The position numbers and the translations under genes were made by a program. Below are positions 30,000-39,136 of a stretch of DNA of 64,000 bases, piece after piece (position 1 is the first letter of the stretch; every line of letters begins with the position of its first letter). The notes beneath the pieces were generated by a model, which saw only the letters and a program-made list of their open reading frames with translations, was not told the origin of the DNA and ran no database searches. The stretch is from an uncultured Rhizobium sp. (lineage in GTDB: Bacteria > Pseudomonadota > Alphaproteobacteria > Rhizobiales > Rhizobiaceae): NCBI GenBank assembly GCA_945952315.1, contig CAMFIE010000001.1, positions 62,001-126,000 of the forward strand, in the 5' to 3' direction.

Positions 30000-32900
30000 T
30001 CATTTTGCACCGGCGCTTGCAAGGTCGCCAAGCAGGCCCGCAGCCACCATCACCTTGGCAAGTGTGGCTTCCCCGCTGTCACCAAGAACCGCAAGCTCCC
30101 CGGACAGTCTCGTCAGCCGCGCCGGGTCGCTGGCAAGCCAGCTCTCGAGCGGTGCCTTGTCCTTGCGACTGCCGGTCAGAACGCCGGTTACGATCGCGCG
30201 GCGGGCCGAAGTGATCTGGTCCTGTGCTCTCGAAAGCGCCATGCTTTCATAGGCATCGCTCGTAACCACATGGGCGGCTGCCGAAAGCAACCGTCCCACA
30301 TGGAAGCGCTGGGAGACAGCCATATAAGTCTCCGACGCCCTGCCCAGACTGTCGCCCGTGACAGCGCAGATCTGCATGATTTCCGGCACGATCAAAAGCG
30401 CCTGCAGTTCTGACACCTCGGCGGCAAGGGCCGGAGGAATGCCGGTCGCGGTAAAGGCCTGCTCTGCTGCCGCGATTTCTGCTGTCAGATCGGCAGGCAT
30501 GATCGAGCGCAGTGCAGGGCGCAGCGATTTTACCGCTGCTGCAAGCTTCTGGCTTGCCTCCTGCATCGGCAGATCCGCGCTTCCGGTCTTGATCAAGAGC
30601 CGGGTCAGACCGGCAAAGACCGAACCAATCTCGGCGTAGAGGGCATTCTGAGCCTCGCCACCCACCTGGTTGTCCAGCCTGTCGGCCTCATTCCAGAGGC
30701 GCGCGAAATCGAAACCTTCGCGGGCAAGCATTGCTGCTTTGACGACGTCCGAGGGGGATGCACCGGTTTCCACCACCAAGCCTGTGACAAATCCCGGACC
30801 ACCACGGTTGATCACTTCATTGGCCAGCACGGTGGCGATGATTTCCCGCCGCAGGCGATGTCCTGCAATATCGCCCGCATAGGGTTTTTGCATTTTCGCC
30901 GGGAAATAGCGTGTCAGAATCCCGCTGAAGATCGGATCATCCGGCACATCGCTGACGATCAGCTGATCAAAGAGCACGATCTTTGCATAAGAAAGCAGAA
31001 CACCGATTTCCGGGCGTGTCAGCGGCTTTCCCGCACCATAGCGTTCGGCAAAGGCCTGCTGATCCGGAAGGGTTTCCACCTTGCGGTTCAACTGACCTGC
31101 CGCTTCCAGCACATCCATCAGTCGCCCAAGCTCGGGGCCGTTTGCCGTTCCCTTTCTCGAAACAAGCGAAATTGCCAGCGATTGCAGATAGTTGTTTCGC
31201 AACACAAGACTTGCGACTTCATCGGTCATGGCTGCGAGTAGCTGGTTACGCTTCGGGCGGGTCAGCCGCTCGTCCCGCATAGCCGAAGCAAGGGCGATCT
31301 TGATATTGACCTCGACGTCGGAGGAATTCACGCCGGCCGAATTGTCGATGGCGTCCGAATTGCAGCGTCCGCCTGACAGACTGTAGGCGATGCGGCCACG
31401 CTGGGTCACGCCGAGATTGGCCCCCTCGCCGATCACCTTTGCTCCCACCTCGGTACCGAGAATGCGGATCGGGTCATTGGCACGGTCGCCCACTTCCGCA
31501 TCGGTTTCGCCCGGACCCTTGATATAGGTGCCGATGCCGCCGAACCAGAGAAGGTCCACCTTGGCTTTCAGGATTGCGGTCATGATTTCAAACGGTGTCG
31601 CCGTTGTCTTTGAAAGACCGATGACGGCGGCGGCCTCATTGCTGAGCTTGATCGATTTTTCCGCCCGCGAAACAATCATCCCGCCCTTCGAAAGGATCGC
31701 CTTGTTGAAATCCTGCCAGCTTGAACGGGGCAGGTTGAACATGCGCTGGCGTTCGGCAAAGGTTTTCGCCATATCCGGATCGGGATCGATGAAGATGTCG
31801 CGGTGGTCGAAGGCAGCGATTAGCCGGATCTTCGGAGAAAGCAGCATGCCATTGCCGAAGACGTCACCGGACATGTCACCAACACCGGCGACCGTGAAGG
31901 GCGTGGTCTGGATATCGATGTCCATCTCGCGGAAATGCCGCTTGACCGCTTCCCAGGCACCGCGAGCGGTGATGCCCATCTTCTTGTGGTCGTAGCCTGC
32001 CGATCCGCCGGAGGCAAAGGCGTCATCCAGCCAGAAGCCGGCTTCCTGAGCCAGACCATTGGCCGTATCGGAGAAGGTGGCCGTGCCCTTGTCGGCTGCC
32101 ACCACGAAATAGGGGTCGTCGCCATCGAGACGAACTGTATCCTTCGGCGGGACCAGCCCACTCGTATCGATATTGTCGGTGATCGACAGAAGCGTCCGGA
32201 TATAGGTCTTGTAAGCCTGGGTTCCAGCAGCAAATATTTCGTCACGGCTGCCACCTGCAGGTAGTTGCTTCGGGAAAAAGCCCCCCTTGGCGCCCACCGG
32301 CACGATAACGGCATTTTTCACCTGCTGTGCCTTGACGAGGCCGAGCACTTCCGTGCGGTAATCCTGGGCGCGATCCGACCAGCGCAGGCCGCCGCGCGCC
32401 ACCTTGCCAAAGCGCAGATGCACGCCTTCCACCTCGACACCATAGACGAAGATTTCACGGAAGGGCCGGGGTTCCGGGAGGCCTTCAAGCAGATGCGGGT
32501 CGAACTTGAAGGCCAGCATTGCCTTTGGCGATCCGTCATGGTTTCGCTGGAAATAGTTGGTGCGGAGCGTCGACTGGATGACATTGACGAAGCGGCGAAG
32601 AATCCGGTCTTCATCCAGGCTTGGTACGGCGGAAAGCGCTGTCTCGATCTCATCCAGCAGCTCGCCGGTGCGTTTTGCCCGGTTCTTTTCCGAAAGCTTC
32701 GGGTCCATCCGCTCATGAAACAGCCGGAAGGTTGCATTGGAAATGGCCGGATATTTAGCCAGAGTCTCGGCAATATAGTCCTGCGAATAGGCAATTCCTG
32801 CCTGCCGCAGATAGCGGGCAATCGCCCGCAAGACCATGACTTCCCGCGCGGTCAGACCTGCAAGCAGCACGAGGCGGTTGAAAGTGTCATCATCAATCCG

Positions 32901-34784
32901 GCCATCAAAGGCGGAGAGAAACGCGTCGGTGAGTGCTGCCCCGTGGTGGGAAAGATCCACTGCCGCCCCGCTTTTGGGCTCCAGTTCCATCACATGCAGA
33001 ACCACCAGTTCCTCGTCTGCCCCATTTTCATGGGCGGCAATATCGAAGGTCCGTTCGCTGATGACGTTGAAACCCAGATGTTCGAGCAGAGGGACGCGGC
33101 GGGAAAGGGCGAGGTCCGTCTTTGCATGGAAGATACGAAGGGTCAGCATTTTCGGATCATCAAGCCGTGGCTTGAAGGCAATGCTGATTTCGGCACCCTT
33201 CAGGCAGGCCTTGATATGGTCGAGATCGGCCACCGTGTCTTCCGGCGTGAACGCTTCTTCGAAGGCCTGGCTCACCCGGATGACGGGCGCGCCTTCACCA
33301 GCCAGCTGCTGGAAGCGCTCGGTCCAGCGAGCCGTGATTTCGCGGATTGCCTGTTCGAGCTTTGCCTGCGGAATGCGCGGTGTCTTGCCACCGCTGCGGC
33401 CGATGATGAAGTGTACGCGCGCGACGCCGCCTTCCGGAAAAGCCGGATAATAGGCGGAAACGCGACCATCATAGATTGTCTTGAGATAGGTGCCGATCTT
33501 TTCGCGGACCACGGAATTATAGTCTTCGCGCGGCACATAGATCAGCACCGAGACGAAACGGTCGAAATGGTCAATGCGCGGCAGAACCCGCACCCGCGGC
33601 CGGTCTGACAATTCATTGATCTGCTCGGCAAAGGAGGCAAGCAGCGCCGGATCGATCTGGAACAGATCGTCGCGCGGATAGGATTCCAGCGTATTGGCAA
33701 GCAGGCGGCCGGAATGGCTAGCCGGATCGAAACCGAAATGATCGACGACCTTCTCGATCTTGCGACGCAGAAGCGGGATCTGGGCAGCCGCACCCGTATA
33801 GGCCGTCGAGGTGAAAAGTCCGACCACCCGCAATTCGCCGGTGACGTTGCCTGCCTCGTCGAACCGTTTGATGCCGATGTAATCCATATAGGTGCGGCGA
33901 TGTACGACGGATTTCACGTTCGCCTTGGTGACGATGATGAAATCGGGACCCTGCAGGAATTCCAGGATTTCCGGTGTGGTCGTGACCGCATCCTTGCCCT
34001 GACGCAGCACCAGCACATCCGGATTGGCCAGAATACCGAGCCCCTTGCCCTTGCCGCGCTCGACCTTGGCCTTCGCGCCCTTGCCAGAATAGATATATTC
34101 CCGCATTCCGAGGAAGGTGAAATTGTCGCGCCGCAGCCATTCGAGGAAGGCAAGCGTCTCGTCGCGTTCCCCCTTGCGGCGGCCGGCCTGATGGGCCTGA
34201 AGTTCCGCCATGGCGCTATCAAGGAGCGCCAGCATCGGCTTCCAGTCGGCGATTGCATCGCGGACCTGGTGAAGAACGGTCTCCACCCGGCGGACGAGAT
34301 CCGTGGCCTGCGCCGGAGTAACCGGTGCAAGATGCAGCTGGATATGGCTGACCGAGCGTGTCTTGTCGTCTCCTTCGTCCGGCGAAAAGGCAGATATTTC
34401 CCCATCGTCGCGTCGCATCAGGATCGGATGGACGGCGAGATGGATATCGCGATGTGTGGACGTTACCTCGCCCATCACCGAATCATAAAGGAAAGGCATG
34501 TTCCGCCCGGTGACCGAAAGCACGCTGACCGGATCGCCGAAGGGTTCCACATGATCCACCGCCGCGACGGTTACACGCGGTGTCTCTCCATCCCAGCCAT
34601 CCAGTTCTGATGCGGCATGAATTGCAGAATATGCAAGCATCTCCGCGCTGTAGGCTTCCAGATCATCGCCACTTGCATGGCCGAACAGGATACCCGGATC
34701 GATGTGACGGCGCTCTGCCGCAAGGGCAATCTTGCGGGCATTTTCAATGAGCTTGTCACGTTTCGGATTATTGCGGGCTCCCAT
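30000..34784 (-). CDS. gdhB: NAD-specific glutamate dehydrogenase, large 180-kDa type
   Basis: Deaminates glutamate to 2-oxoglutarate with NAD+, mainly for catabolism. The 1594-residue length is typical of the L_180 class. The N-terminal half carries regulatory ACT-like segments; the catalytic core follows from about residue 780 with GGLRWSDRAQDYRTEVLGL and the substrate lysine region VPVGAKGGFFPKQ (near residue 830). The nucleotide-binding domain with VGVGDMSGDVFGNGML-type sequence (GVGDMSGDVFGNG) follows. An excellent AAGGAGG site precedes the ATG. The gene is single-copy here, with direct repeats upstream. Confidence 0.94.
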   Translation of the reverse strand: MGARNNPKRDKLIENARKIALAAERRHIDPGILFGHASGDDLEAYSAEMLAYSAIHAASELDGWDGETPRVTVAAVDHVEPFGDPVSVLSVTGRNMPFLYDSVMGEVTSTHRDIHLAVHPILMRRDDGEISAFSPDEGDDKTRSVSHIQLHLAPVTPAQATDLVRRVETVLHQVRDAIADWKPMLALLDSAMAELQAHQAGRRKGERDETLAFLEWLRRDNFTFLGMREYIYSGKGAKAKVERGKGKGLGILANPDVLVLRQGKDAVTTTPEILEFLQGPDFIIVTKANVKSVVHRRTYMDYIGIKRFDEAGNVTGELRVVGLFTSTAYTGAAAQIPLLRRKIEKVVDHFGFDPASHSGRLLANTLESYPRDDLFQIDPALLASFAEQINELSDRPRVRVLPRIDHFDRFVSVLIYVPREDYNSVVREKIGTYLKTIYDGRVSAYYPAFPEGGVARVHFIIGRSGGKTPRIPQAKLEQAIREITARWTERFQQLAGEGAPVIRVSQAFEEAFTPEDTVADLDHIKACLKGAEISIAFKPRLDDPKMLTLRIFHAKTDLALSRRVPLLEHLGFNVISERTFDIAAHENGADEELVVLHVMELEPKSGAAVDLSHHGAALTDAFLSAFDGRIDDDTFNRLVLLAGLTAREVMVLRAIARYLRQAGIAYSQDYIAETLAKYPAISNATFRLFHERMDPKLSEKNRAKRTGELLDEIETALSAVPSLDEDRILRRFVNVIQSTLRTNYFQRNHDGSPKAMLAFKFDPHLLEGLPEPRPFREIFVYGVEVEGVHLRFGKVARGGLRWSDRAQDYRTEVLGLVKAQQVKNAVIVPVGAKGGFFPKQLPAGGSRDEIFAAGTQAYKTYIRTLLSITDNIDTSGLVPPKDTVRLDGDDPYFVVAADKGTATFSDTANGLAQEAGFWLDDAFASGGSAGYDHKKMGITARGAWEAVKRHFREMDIDIQTTPFTVAGVGDMSGDVFGNGMLLSPKIRLIAAFDHRDIFIDPDPDMAKTFAERQRMFNLPRSSWQDFNKAILSKGGMIVSRAEKSIKLSNEAAAVIGLSKTTATPFEIMTAILKAKVDLLWFGGIGTYIKGPGETDAEVGDRANDPIRILGTEVGAKVIGEGANLGVTQRGRIAYSLSGGRCNSDAIDNSAGVNSSDVEVNIKIALASAMRDERLTRPKRNQLLAAMTDEVASLVLRNNYLQSLAISLVSRKGTANGPELGRLMDVLEAAGQLNRKVETLPDQQAFAERYGAGKPLTRPEIGVLLSYAKIVLFDQLIVSDVPDDPIFSGILTRYFPAKMQKPYAGDIAGHRLRREIIATVLANEVINRGGPGFVTGLVVETGASPSDVVKAAMLAREGFDFARLWNEADRLDNQVGGEAQNALYAEIGSVFAGLTRLLIKTGSADLPMQEASQKLAAAVKSLRPALRSIMPADLTAEIAAAEQAFTATGIPPALAAEVSELQALLIVPEIMQICAVTGDSLGRASETYMAVSQRFHVGRLLSAAAHVVTSDAYESMALSRAQDQITSARRAIVTGVLTGSRKDKAPLESWLASDPARLTRLSGELAVLGDSGEATLAKVMVAAGLLGDLASAGAK

Positions 34785-35065
34785 AGGGCTTTCCTCCTTG
34801 CCGGGATGAACCTTCAGCGCTTGTGGCCGACGGTATGAATCAGGGATGATTTTCGGACAATATCGGGATGATTTCGAGTTTTTTGACCAAAAACACGCGC
34901 TTCATGCGAGATTTTGACCAGTTTTCCCGTAAATTCTTAAGAATTTGCGGCGGATTCTCGAAATTTATATTCTAAATCGATCTAACGGATTTTCTGATCC
35001 GGTTGACAGCATGGCCGAAATGGCTGCAAGTCCGAGCCACTTGCGAAGCGAGGTGGAACGAAACG
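34785..35065. promoter_or_regulatory. Divergent regulatory region of gdhB and pdxY
   Basis: This 281-bp A+T-rich gap holds three repeat features. GGGATGATTT occurs twice in direct order (34843-34852 and 34865-34874, 22 bp apart). TTTTGACCA occurs twice in direct order (34881-34889 and 34912-34920, 31 bp apart). A perfect 16-bp palindrome AAATTCTTAAGAATTT lies at 34931-34946. Spacings of two and three helical turns suggest protein-binding sites. The regulator is not known; an Lrp- or NtrC-type link to nitrogen is only a guess. Confidence 0.5.
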
Positions 35066-35944
35066 ATGAGCACTCCAGTGGAAAAGGGCGCCGTGATTGT
35101 GATTTCCAGTCACGTGGTGCGCGGTTCGGTGGGAAACCGGGCGGCGGTATTTGCCCTGGAGCAGCTTGGCATTCCGGTCTGGGCTCTTCCGACGGTCGTG
35201 CTCCCCTGGCATCCAGGCCATGGGCCTTCCACGCGGATGACCTTCAGCGAGGCGGAATTCGGCAGCGCCATCGACGACCTGGTGCGTGCGCCCTGGATCG
35301 GTGAGGTCACGGCTGTGCTTTCCGGCTACCTTGCCAATGCCGCGCAGGCCCGTGCGGTTGCCCGGCTGGTAACGGCCCTGCGTCAAAACTGCGAAACCCT
35401 GTTTTATGCCTGTGATCCGGTGATGGGTGATATCGGCGGGCTCTATATCGCGACAGAGACGGCCACTGCGATCCGCGATCACTTGATCCCGCTTGCATCC
35501 CTTGCCACGCCAAACCGTTTCGAGCTTGCCTGGCTGTCTGGCTCGCCGCTCGAGAGCAATGCGGCGATCATGGATGCGGCATTGGCGCTTGGTCCGTCCC
35601 GCATGCTTGTGACCTCGGCGCATCCGATGATGGCGGGTGGCACGGGAAATCTCTATCTCTCCGGCAAGACGGCGCTCCTTGCGGAAAACCGTCTCGTTGA
35701 CAATGCCCCGAACGGACTTGGTGATCTGATGTCGGCGCTCTTTCTTGCCCGCCTGATGGAAGGCTTGGAGGAAGACCGGGCCCTCCAGCTCGCCACAGCA
35801 GCCGTTTTTGAAATTCTCGCCCGCACGGCAAAGATGGGCAGTGACGAGCTGGCGCTTGAAACCCACGCCTCCAGTCTCGCCACGCCGATGGCGATGGTGC
35901 AGATGCGCAAACTCTTTCACCCCGCCCAGAAGCGAAGAAACTGA
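35066..35944 (+). CDS. pdxY: Pyridoxal kinase (PdxY-type)
   Basis: Ribokinase-superfamily enzyme that phosphorylates pyridoxal to PLP. The 292-residue protein has SHVVRGSVGNRAAVFALE near the N-terminus (family S-V--G-VGN-AA-F), GYLANAAQ, the VCDPVMGD-like YACDPVMGD motif, the TPNRFELAWL motif, and the catalytic-type NGLGDLMSALF near the C-terminus. I chose the ATG at 35066; an upstream ATG-like start at 35003 codes for unrelated sequence. With yggS it gives two PLP-homeostasis genes in this window, though 18 kb apart. Confidence 0.92.
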   Translation: MSTPVEKGAVIVISSHVVRGSVGNRAAVFALEQLGIPVWALPTVVLPWHPGHGPSTRMTFSEAEFGSAIDDLVRAPWIGEVTAVLSGYLANAAQARAVARLVTALRQNCETLFYACDPVMGDIGGLYIATETATAIRDHLIPLASLATPNRFELAWLSGSPLESNAAIMDAALALGPSRMLVTSAHPMMAGGTGNLYLSGKTALLAENRLVDNAPNGLGDLMSALFLARLMEGLEEDRALQLATAAVFEILARTAKMGSDELALETHASSLATPMAMVQMRKLFHPAQKRRN

Positions 35945-36037
35945 TTGCCGGGGAAAATGTGCCCCCTCGTCGTCAAAGTGCCGGTAAGTGGCGGCCCTGC
36001 GGTTGATTCGCTCCGGGCGAAACTGTAGTTTTCCGCC

Positions 36038-36688
36038 ATGCACAATTTTCCCGACTATCTCCTTGATGGATATCGCAACTTCATGAATGCTCGTTACAAT
36101 GGCGAGCGCGAGCGATACCGGGTGCTGGCAGAAAACGGTCAGCAGCCGCAAACGCTGGTGATTGCCTGTTGCGATTCCCGTGCTGCCCCCGAAACGATTT
36201 TCGATTCTGGCCCGGGAGAGCTTTTTGTCGTGCGCAACGTGGCCAATATGATGCCGCCCTATGAACCGGATGGCACCTACCATTCCACCTCGGCGGCGCT
36301 TGAATTTGCCGTGCAATCTTTGCGCGTCAAAAATATCGTTGTGATGGGCCATGGTCGTTGCGGGGGCATCCGTGCGGCCCTGGATCCAAATGCCGAACCG
36401 CTTTCTCCCGGCGATTTTATCGGCAAGTGGATGGGATTGGTCCGCACGGCTGCGGAGCAGATCCAGAGCAATGACGTGATGACTGCATCCGAGCGACAGA
36501 CGGCGCTGGAGCGTGTGTCGATCCGCAATTCGATCCGCAATCTGCGTACCTTTCCTTGCGTGAAGATCCTGGAAGAGCGCGGCAAATTGCAACTGCACGG
36601 TGCCTGGTTCGATATTTCGACCGGCGAGCTGTGGATCATGGATGGCAAAACCGGCGACTTCATCCGACCGGATGTCTTGGCCATCTGA
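36038..36688 (+). CDS. Beta-class carbonic anhydrase
   Basis: Zinc enzyme interconverting CO2 and bicarbonate. The 216-residue protein has the zinc ligands CDSR (45-48) and H105/C108 in VVMGHGRCGG, with the aspartate-arginine dyad in CDSR. No signal peptide is visible, so it is cytoplasmic. A bidirectional terminator follows 24 bp after the stop. Confidence 0.94.
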   Translation: MHNFPDYLLDGYRNFMNARYNGERERYRVLAENGQQPQTLVIACCDSRAAPETIFDSGPGELFVVRNVANMMPPYEPDGTYHSTSAALEFAVQSLRVKNIVVMGHGRCGGIRAALDPNAEPLSPGDFIGKWMGLVRTAAEQIQSNDVMTASERQTALERVSIRNSIRNLRTFPCVKILEERGKLQLHGAWFDISTGELWIMDGKTGDFIRPDVLAI

Positions 36689-36711
36689 GATGGTTTTAGA
36701 ACTGGACAATA

Positions 36712-36737
36712 AAAAACCGGCCAATTTGGCCGGTTTT
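36712..36737. terminator. Bidirectional terminator between carbonic anhydrase and mltB
   Basis: AAAACCGGCCAA pairs with TTGGCCGGTTTT as an almost continuous palindrome, with A- and T-runs on both sides. It can stop both convergent genes. Confidence 0.92.
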
Positions 36738-36757
36738 GCGTTTGCGGTGAAGGCGGT

Positions 36758-37579
36758 TTACTGGCCGTCTATCTGGGCGCCGATATAGGCAATTGCCTGC
36801 TGATAGACGGTCGCCGCATTCCAGCCCTGAAGGGCGGAAAAATTCGGTTCCCCGGGCTGGTATCCGGCACCGGCCTGCCAGCCATGACCGCGCAGGAAAT
36901 TCGCGGTCGATGCCAGCGCATCCGCCTTGGAGGCCACGAGGTCGATCCGGCCGTTGCCGTCGCCATCCACGCCGAATTTCACGACATTGAGCGGCAGGAA
37001 CTGGGTCTGGCCGATTTCGCCATGGGCCGCGCCATGGGCTGACGGATTGAGCGAGCCATTGGCGACAAGCTGCAGAGCCGCATAAAGCTGCTCGGTGAAG
37101 TAATCGCTGCGACGGCAATCATAGGCAAGCGTGGCGACGGCAGACATCGTGTGTTCGTTGCCCATATAGCTGCCGAAGCCGGTTTCCATGCCCCAGATGG
37201 CAATCAGCGGGCCTGCGGGAACCCCGAAGCGGCTTTCGATCCGGGCAAACAGCGCGGCATTCGCCTTTTTCACGCCCTTGCCGCGGGAGATGATGGCGGC
37301 ACCGCCGCGCTTTTTCATGAACTGGTCAAAGGACAGCTTGAAGCTCTTCTGTCCGCGATCCGCACGGATCGTGCCCTTGTTGTAGCCGACATTCGCGAAG
37401 GCGCGATCAAGCACATTCTTGCTGACGCCCTTGGCCGCGGCTTCCGCCTTGAAATCCTGAACCCAGGCACCGAAGGCAGCGCCGGTGCTGCTGCACTGGG
37501 CAGCCGAGCCCAGTCCCGGAAATGCGGCCATGAGGCCGGTTGCGATCAGAATTGCCTTGATTGTGCTGCCCTTGCCCAT
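36758..37579 (-). CDS. mltB: Lytic murein transglycosylase, MltB family
   Basis: Cleaves peptidoglycan glycan strands in the periplasm. The 273-residue protein has an N-terminal signal (about 1-27, ending LGSAAQ), the catalytic glutamate in IWGMETGFGSYMGN (about residue 133), and the C-terminal GVDGDGNGRIDLVASKADAL stretch with an EF-hand-like DGDGNG typical of MltB. There is no lipobox, so it is probably soluble. No peptidoglycan-binding domain follows, so it is a short form. Confidence 0.9.
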   Translation of the reverse strand: MGKGSTIKAILIATGLMAAFPGLGSAAQCSSTGAAFGAWVQDFKAEAAAKGVSKNVLDRAFANVGYNKGTIRADRGQKSFKLSFDQFMKKRGGAAIISRGKGVKKANAALFARIESRFGVPAGPLIAIWGMETGFGSYMGNEHTMSAVATLAYDCRRSDYFTEQLYAALQLVANGSLNPSAHGAAHGEIGQTQFLPLNVVKFGVDGDGNGRIDLVASKADALASTANFLRGHGWQAGAGYQPGEPNFSALQGWNAATVYQQAIAYIGAQIDGQ

Positions 37580-37739
37580 TTTTGCTCCGCTGGCGGCGCG
37601 TCGGTTGCACCGCGCCTGATCTCATTGATCGTTCAAGTGGCGGTTCCGATGATGTGACATCCGCCAAAACAAAAGCCCCGCAATCTCCCGGGCATCCAGC
37701 TCCTTTTGAGAAGGGAAGGAATGCACCGGGAAATTGCGA

Positions 37740-37772
37740 AGTTTTTAATCAAAACTGTTTACCAAATGGTAA
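37740..37772 (-). terminator. Two A+T-rich inverted repeats after asd
   Basis: TTACCA-AA-TGGTAA (37759-37772) directly abuts the asd stop codon and AGTTTT-TAATC-AAAACT (37740-37756) follows it. Each has a perfect 6-bp stem. They could form a weak terminator for asd or sites in the gap before mltB. Confidence 0.45.
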
Positions 37773-38807
37773 TCATGCTGCCGACTTGCGTGCCTTGATC
37801 AGCCCGCGGTTGACGAGAAGTTCGGCAATCTGAACGGCGTTGAGGGCAGCGCCCTTGCGCAGATTGTCGGAAACCACCCACATGTTCAGACCGTTCTCGA
37901 CGGTTGCGTCCTCGCGGATACGGGAAATGTAGGTTGCGTCTTCGCCCGCGCTTTCGTAAGGCGTGATGTAGCCGCCGTTTTCACGCTTGTCGATAACCTG
38001 ACAGCCCGGTGCATCGCGCAGGATATCGCGGGCCTGGTCGGCCGTGATCTCGTTTTCAAACTCGATATTGACCGATTCCGAATGACCGATGAAGACCGGA
38101 ACGCGCACGGCCGTGCAGGTGACCTTGATCTTCGGGTCCAGCATCTTCTTGGTTTCGGCCAGCACCTTCCATTCTTCCTTGGTGTAGCCATCTTCCATGA
38201 AGACATCGATATGCGGAATGACGTTGAAGGCAATCCGCTTGGTGAACTTCTTGTTTTCGATCGGATCGGCGACGAAGACGGCGCGTGTCTGGTTGAAGAG
38301 TTCGTCCATGCCGTCCTTGCCGGCACCGGAAACCGACTGATAGGTAGACACAACCACACGCTTGATCTTGGCGAAATCATGCAGCGGCTTCAGGGCCACG
38401 ACCAGCTGGGCGGTCGAGCAGTTCGGATTGGCAATGATGTTCTTCTTCGTGAAGCCCTCGATTGCGTCCGGGTTCACTTCCGGAACGATCAACGGAACCT
38501 CGGAATCATAGCGCCAGGCGGAGGAATTATCGATGACTACGCAACCCTGCTGGCCGATCTTCGGAGACCACTTCTTGGAAACATCGCCGCCTGCGGACAT
38601 CAGGCAGATATCGGTGTCGGAAAAATCGTAGTTTTCGAGGTTCTTGACCTTCAGAACCTTGTCTCCGAAGGACACTTCGGTGCCCTGCGAACGGGCGGAG
38701 GCCAGTGCCACCACCTCGTCTGCGGGAAAGCCCCGTTCGGAAAGAATGTTCAGCATTTCACGACCGACATTGCCGGTTGCGCCTGCGATTGCGACTTTGA
38801 AACCCAT
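37773..38807 (-). CDS. asd: Aspartate-semialdehyde dehydrogenase
   Basis: Reduces aspartyl phosphate to aspartate semialdehyde, the branch point to lysine, diaminopimelate, threonine, methionine and isoleucine. The 344-residue protein has the NADP-binding GATGNVGREM (9-18) and the catalytic cysteine in ANPNCSTAQL (C130). I chose the ATG at 38807 (MGFKVAIAG); an in-frame GTG at 38879, preceded by AAGGAAACC, would add 24 residues unlike the family. A promoter 265 nt upstream and a leader ORF rich in Lys and Thr codons suggest transcriptional or translational attenuation. Confidence 0.95.
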   Translation of the reverse strand: MGFKVAIAGATGNVGREMLNILSERGFPADEVVALASARSQGTEVSFGDKVLKVKNLENYDFSDTDICLMSAGGDVSKKWSPKIGQQGCVVIDNSSAWRYDSEVPLIVPEVNPDAIEGFTKKNIIANPNCSTAQLVVALKPLHDFAKIKRVVVSTYQSVSGAGKDGMDELFNQTRAVFVADPIENKKFTKRIAFNVIPHIDVFMEDGYTKEEWKVLAETKKMLDPKIKVTCTAVRVPVFIGHSESVNIEFENEITADQARDILRDAPGCQVIDKRENGGYITPYESAGEDATYISRIREDATVENGLNMWVVSDNLRKGAALNAVQIAELLVNRGLIKARKSAA

Positions 38808-39078
38808 GGGTCTTGCTCTCTTTCTGTCTCTCCTCGCTGGGTGGGAGGGGAAAGCGCCCGGCGCCAGATAACGCCTCACGGTTTCCTTGGTCCCCAGCCG
38901 AGCCGGGGAGAGAGCGGCAGGCCAGAGACGTCAGACGGTTTTCGTCGTCGTTTTGGCCGTGGTTTTGAAGGAAATGGAAACAATCGGTTCCCCGCCGGCA
39001 GAACGAGCCGGGTACAGCCTGTCAGCGATGGAAGACGCACAGAACCGCATGGGTCTAGTTTCCTTTGTTCCGCGCAGG
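38808..39078 (-). promoter_or_regulatory. Long asd leader with alternative RNA pairings
   Basis: After the leader ORF stop (38933-38931), an 8-bp hairpin TCCCCGGC-TCG-GCTGGGGA (38909-38891 on the minus strand) can form. Its 5' arm overlaps CTCTCTCC (38914-38907), which can instead pair for seven bases with GGAGAGA about 75 nt downstream (near 38833-38827), just before asd. The two pairings exclude each other. No T-run follows the hairpin, so a classical intrinsic terminator is not visible. Control by Rho or by masking of the asd start region remains possible. Confidence 0.5.
38931..39050 (-). CDS. Candidate leader peptide upstream of asd
   Basis: A 39-codon ORF with ATG at 39050, about 22 nt after the predicted transcription start, and AAAGGA ten bases before it. 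The last eleven residues are KTTAKTTTKTV: six Thr and three Lys codons (all Lys are AAA in a G+C-rich genome). The stop lies 123 nt before the asd ATG. Aspartate semialdehyde leads to both threonine and lysine, so stalling at scarce charged tRNA-Thr or tRNA-Lys would be logical. This is not a known family that I recognise; translation is unproven. Confidence 0.55.
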   Translation of the reverse strand: MRFCASSIADRLYPARSAGGEPIVSISFKTTAKTTTKTV

Positions 39079-39107
39079 TCATTACGAATTTTCGGCACCA
39101 AGTCAAG
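39079..39107 (-). promoter_or_regulatory. Sigma-70 type promoter of asd
   Basis: On the minus strand CTTGAC (39107-39102) and TAATGA (39084-39079) are separated by 17 bp, which fits the rhizobial housekeeping promoter well. Transcription would begin near 39072. Confidence 0.72.
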
Positions 39108-39136
39108 TGCCGGTTTGAAACGGTTGCAACGAAGGT

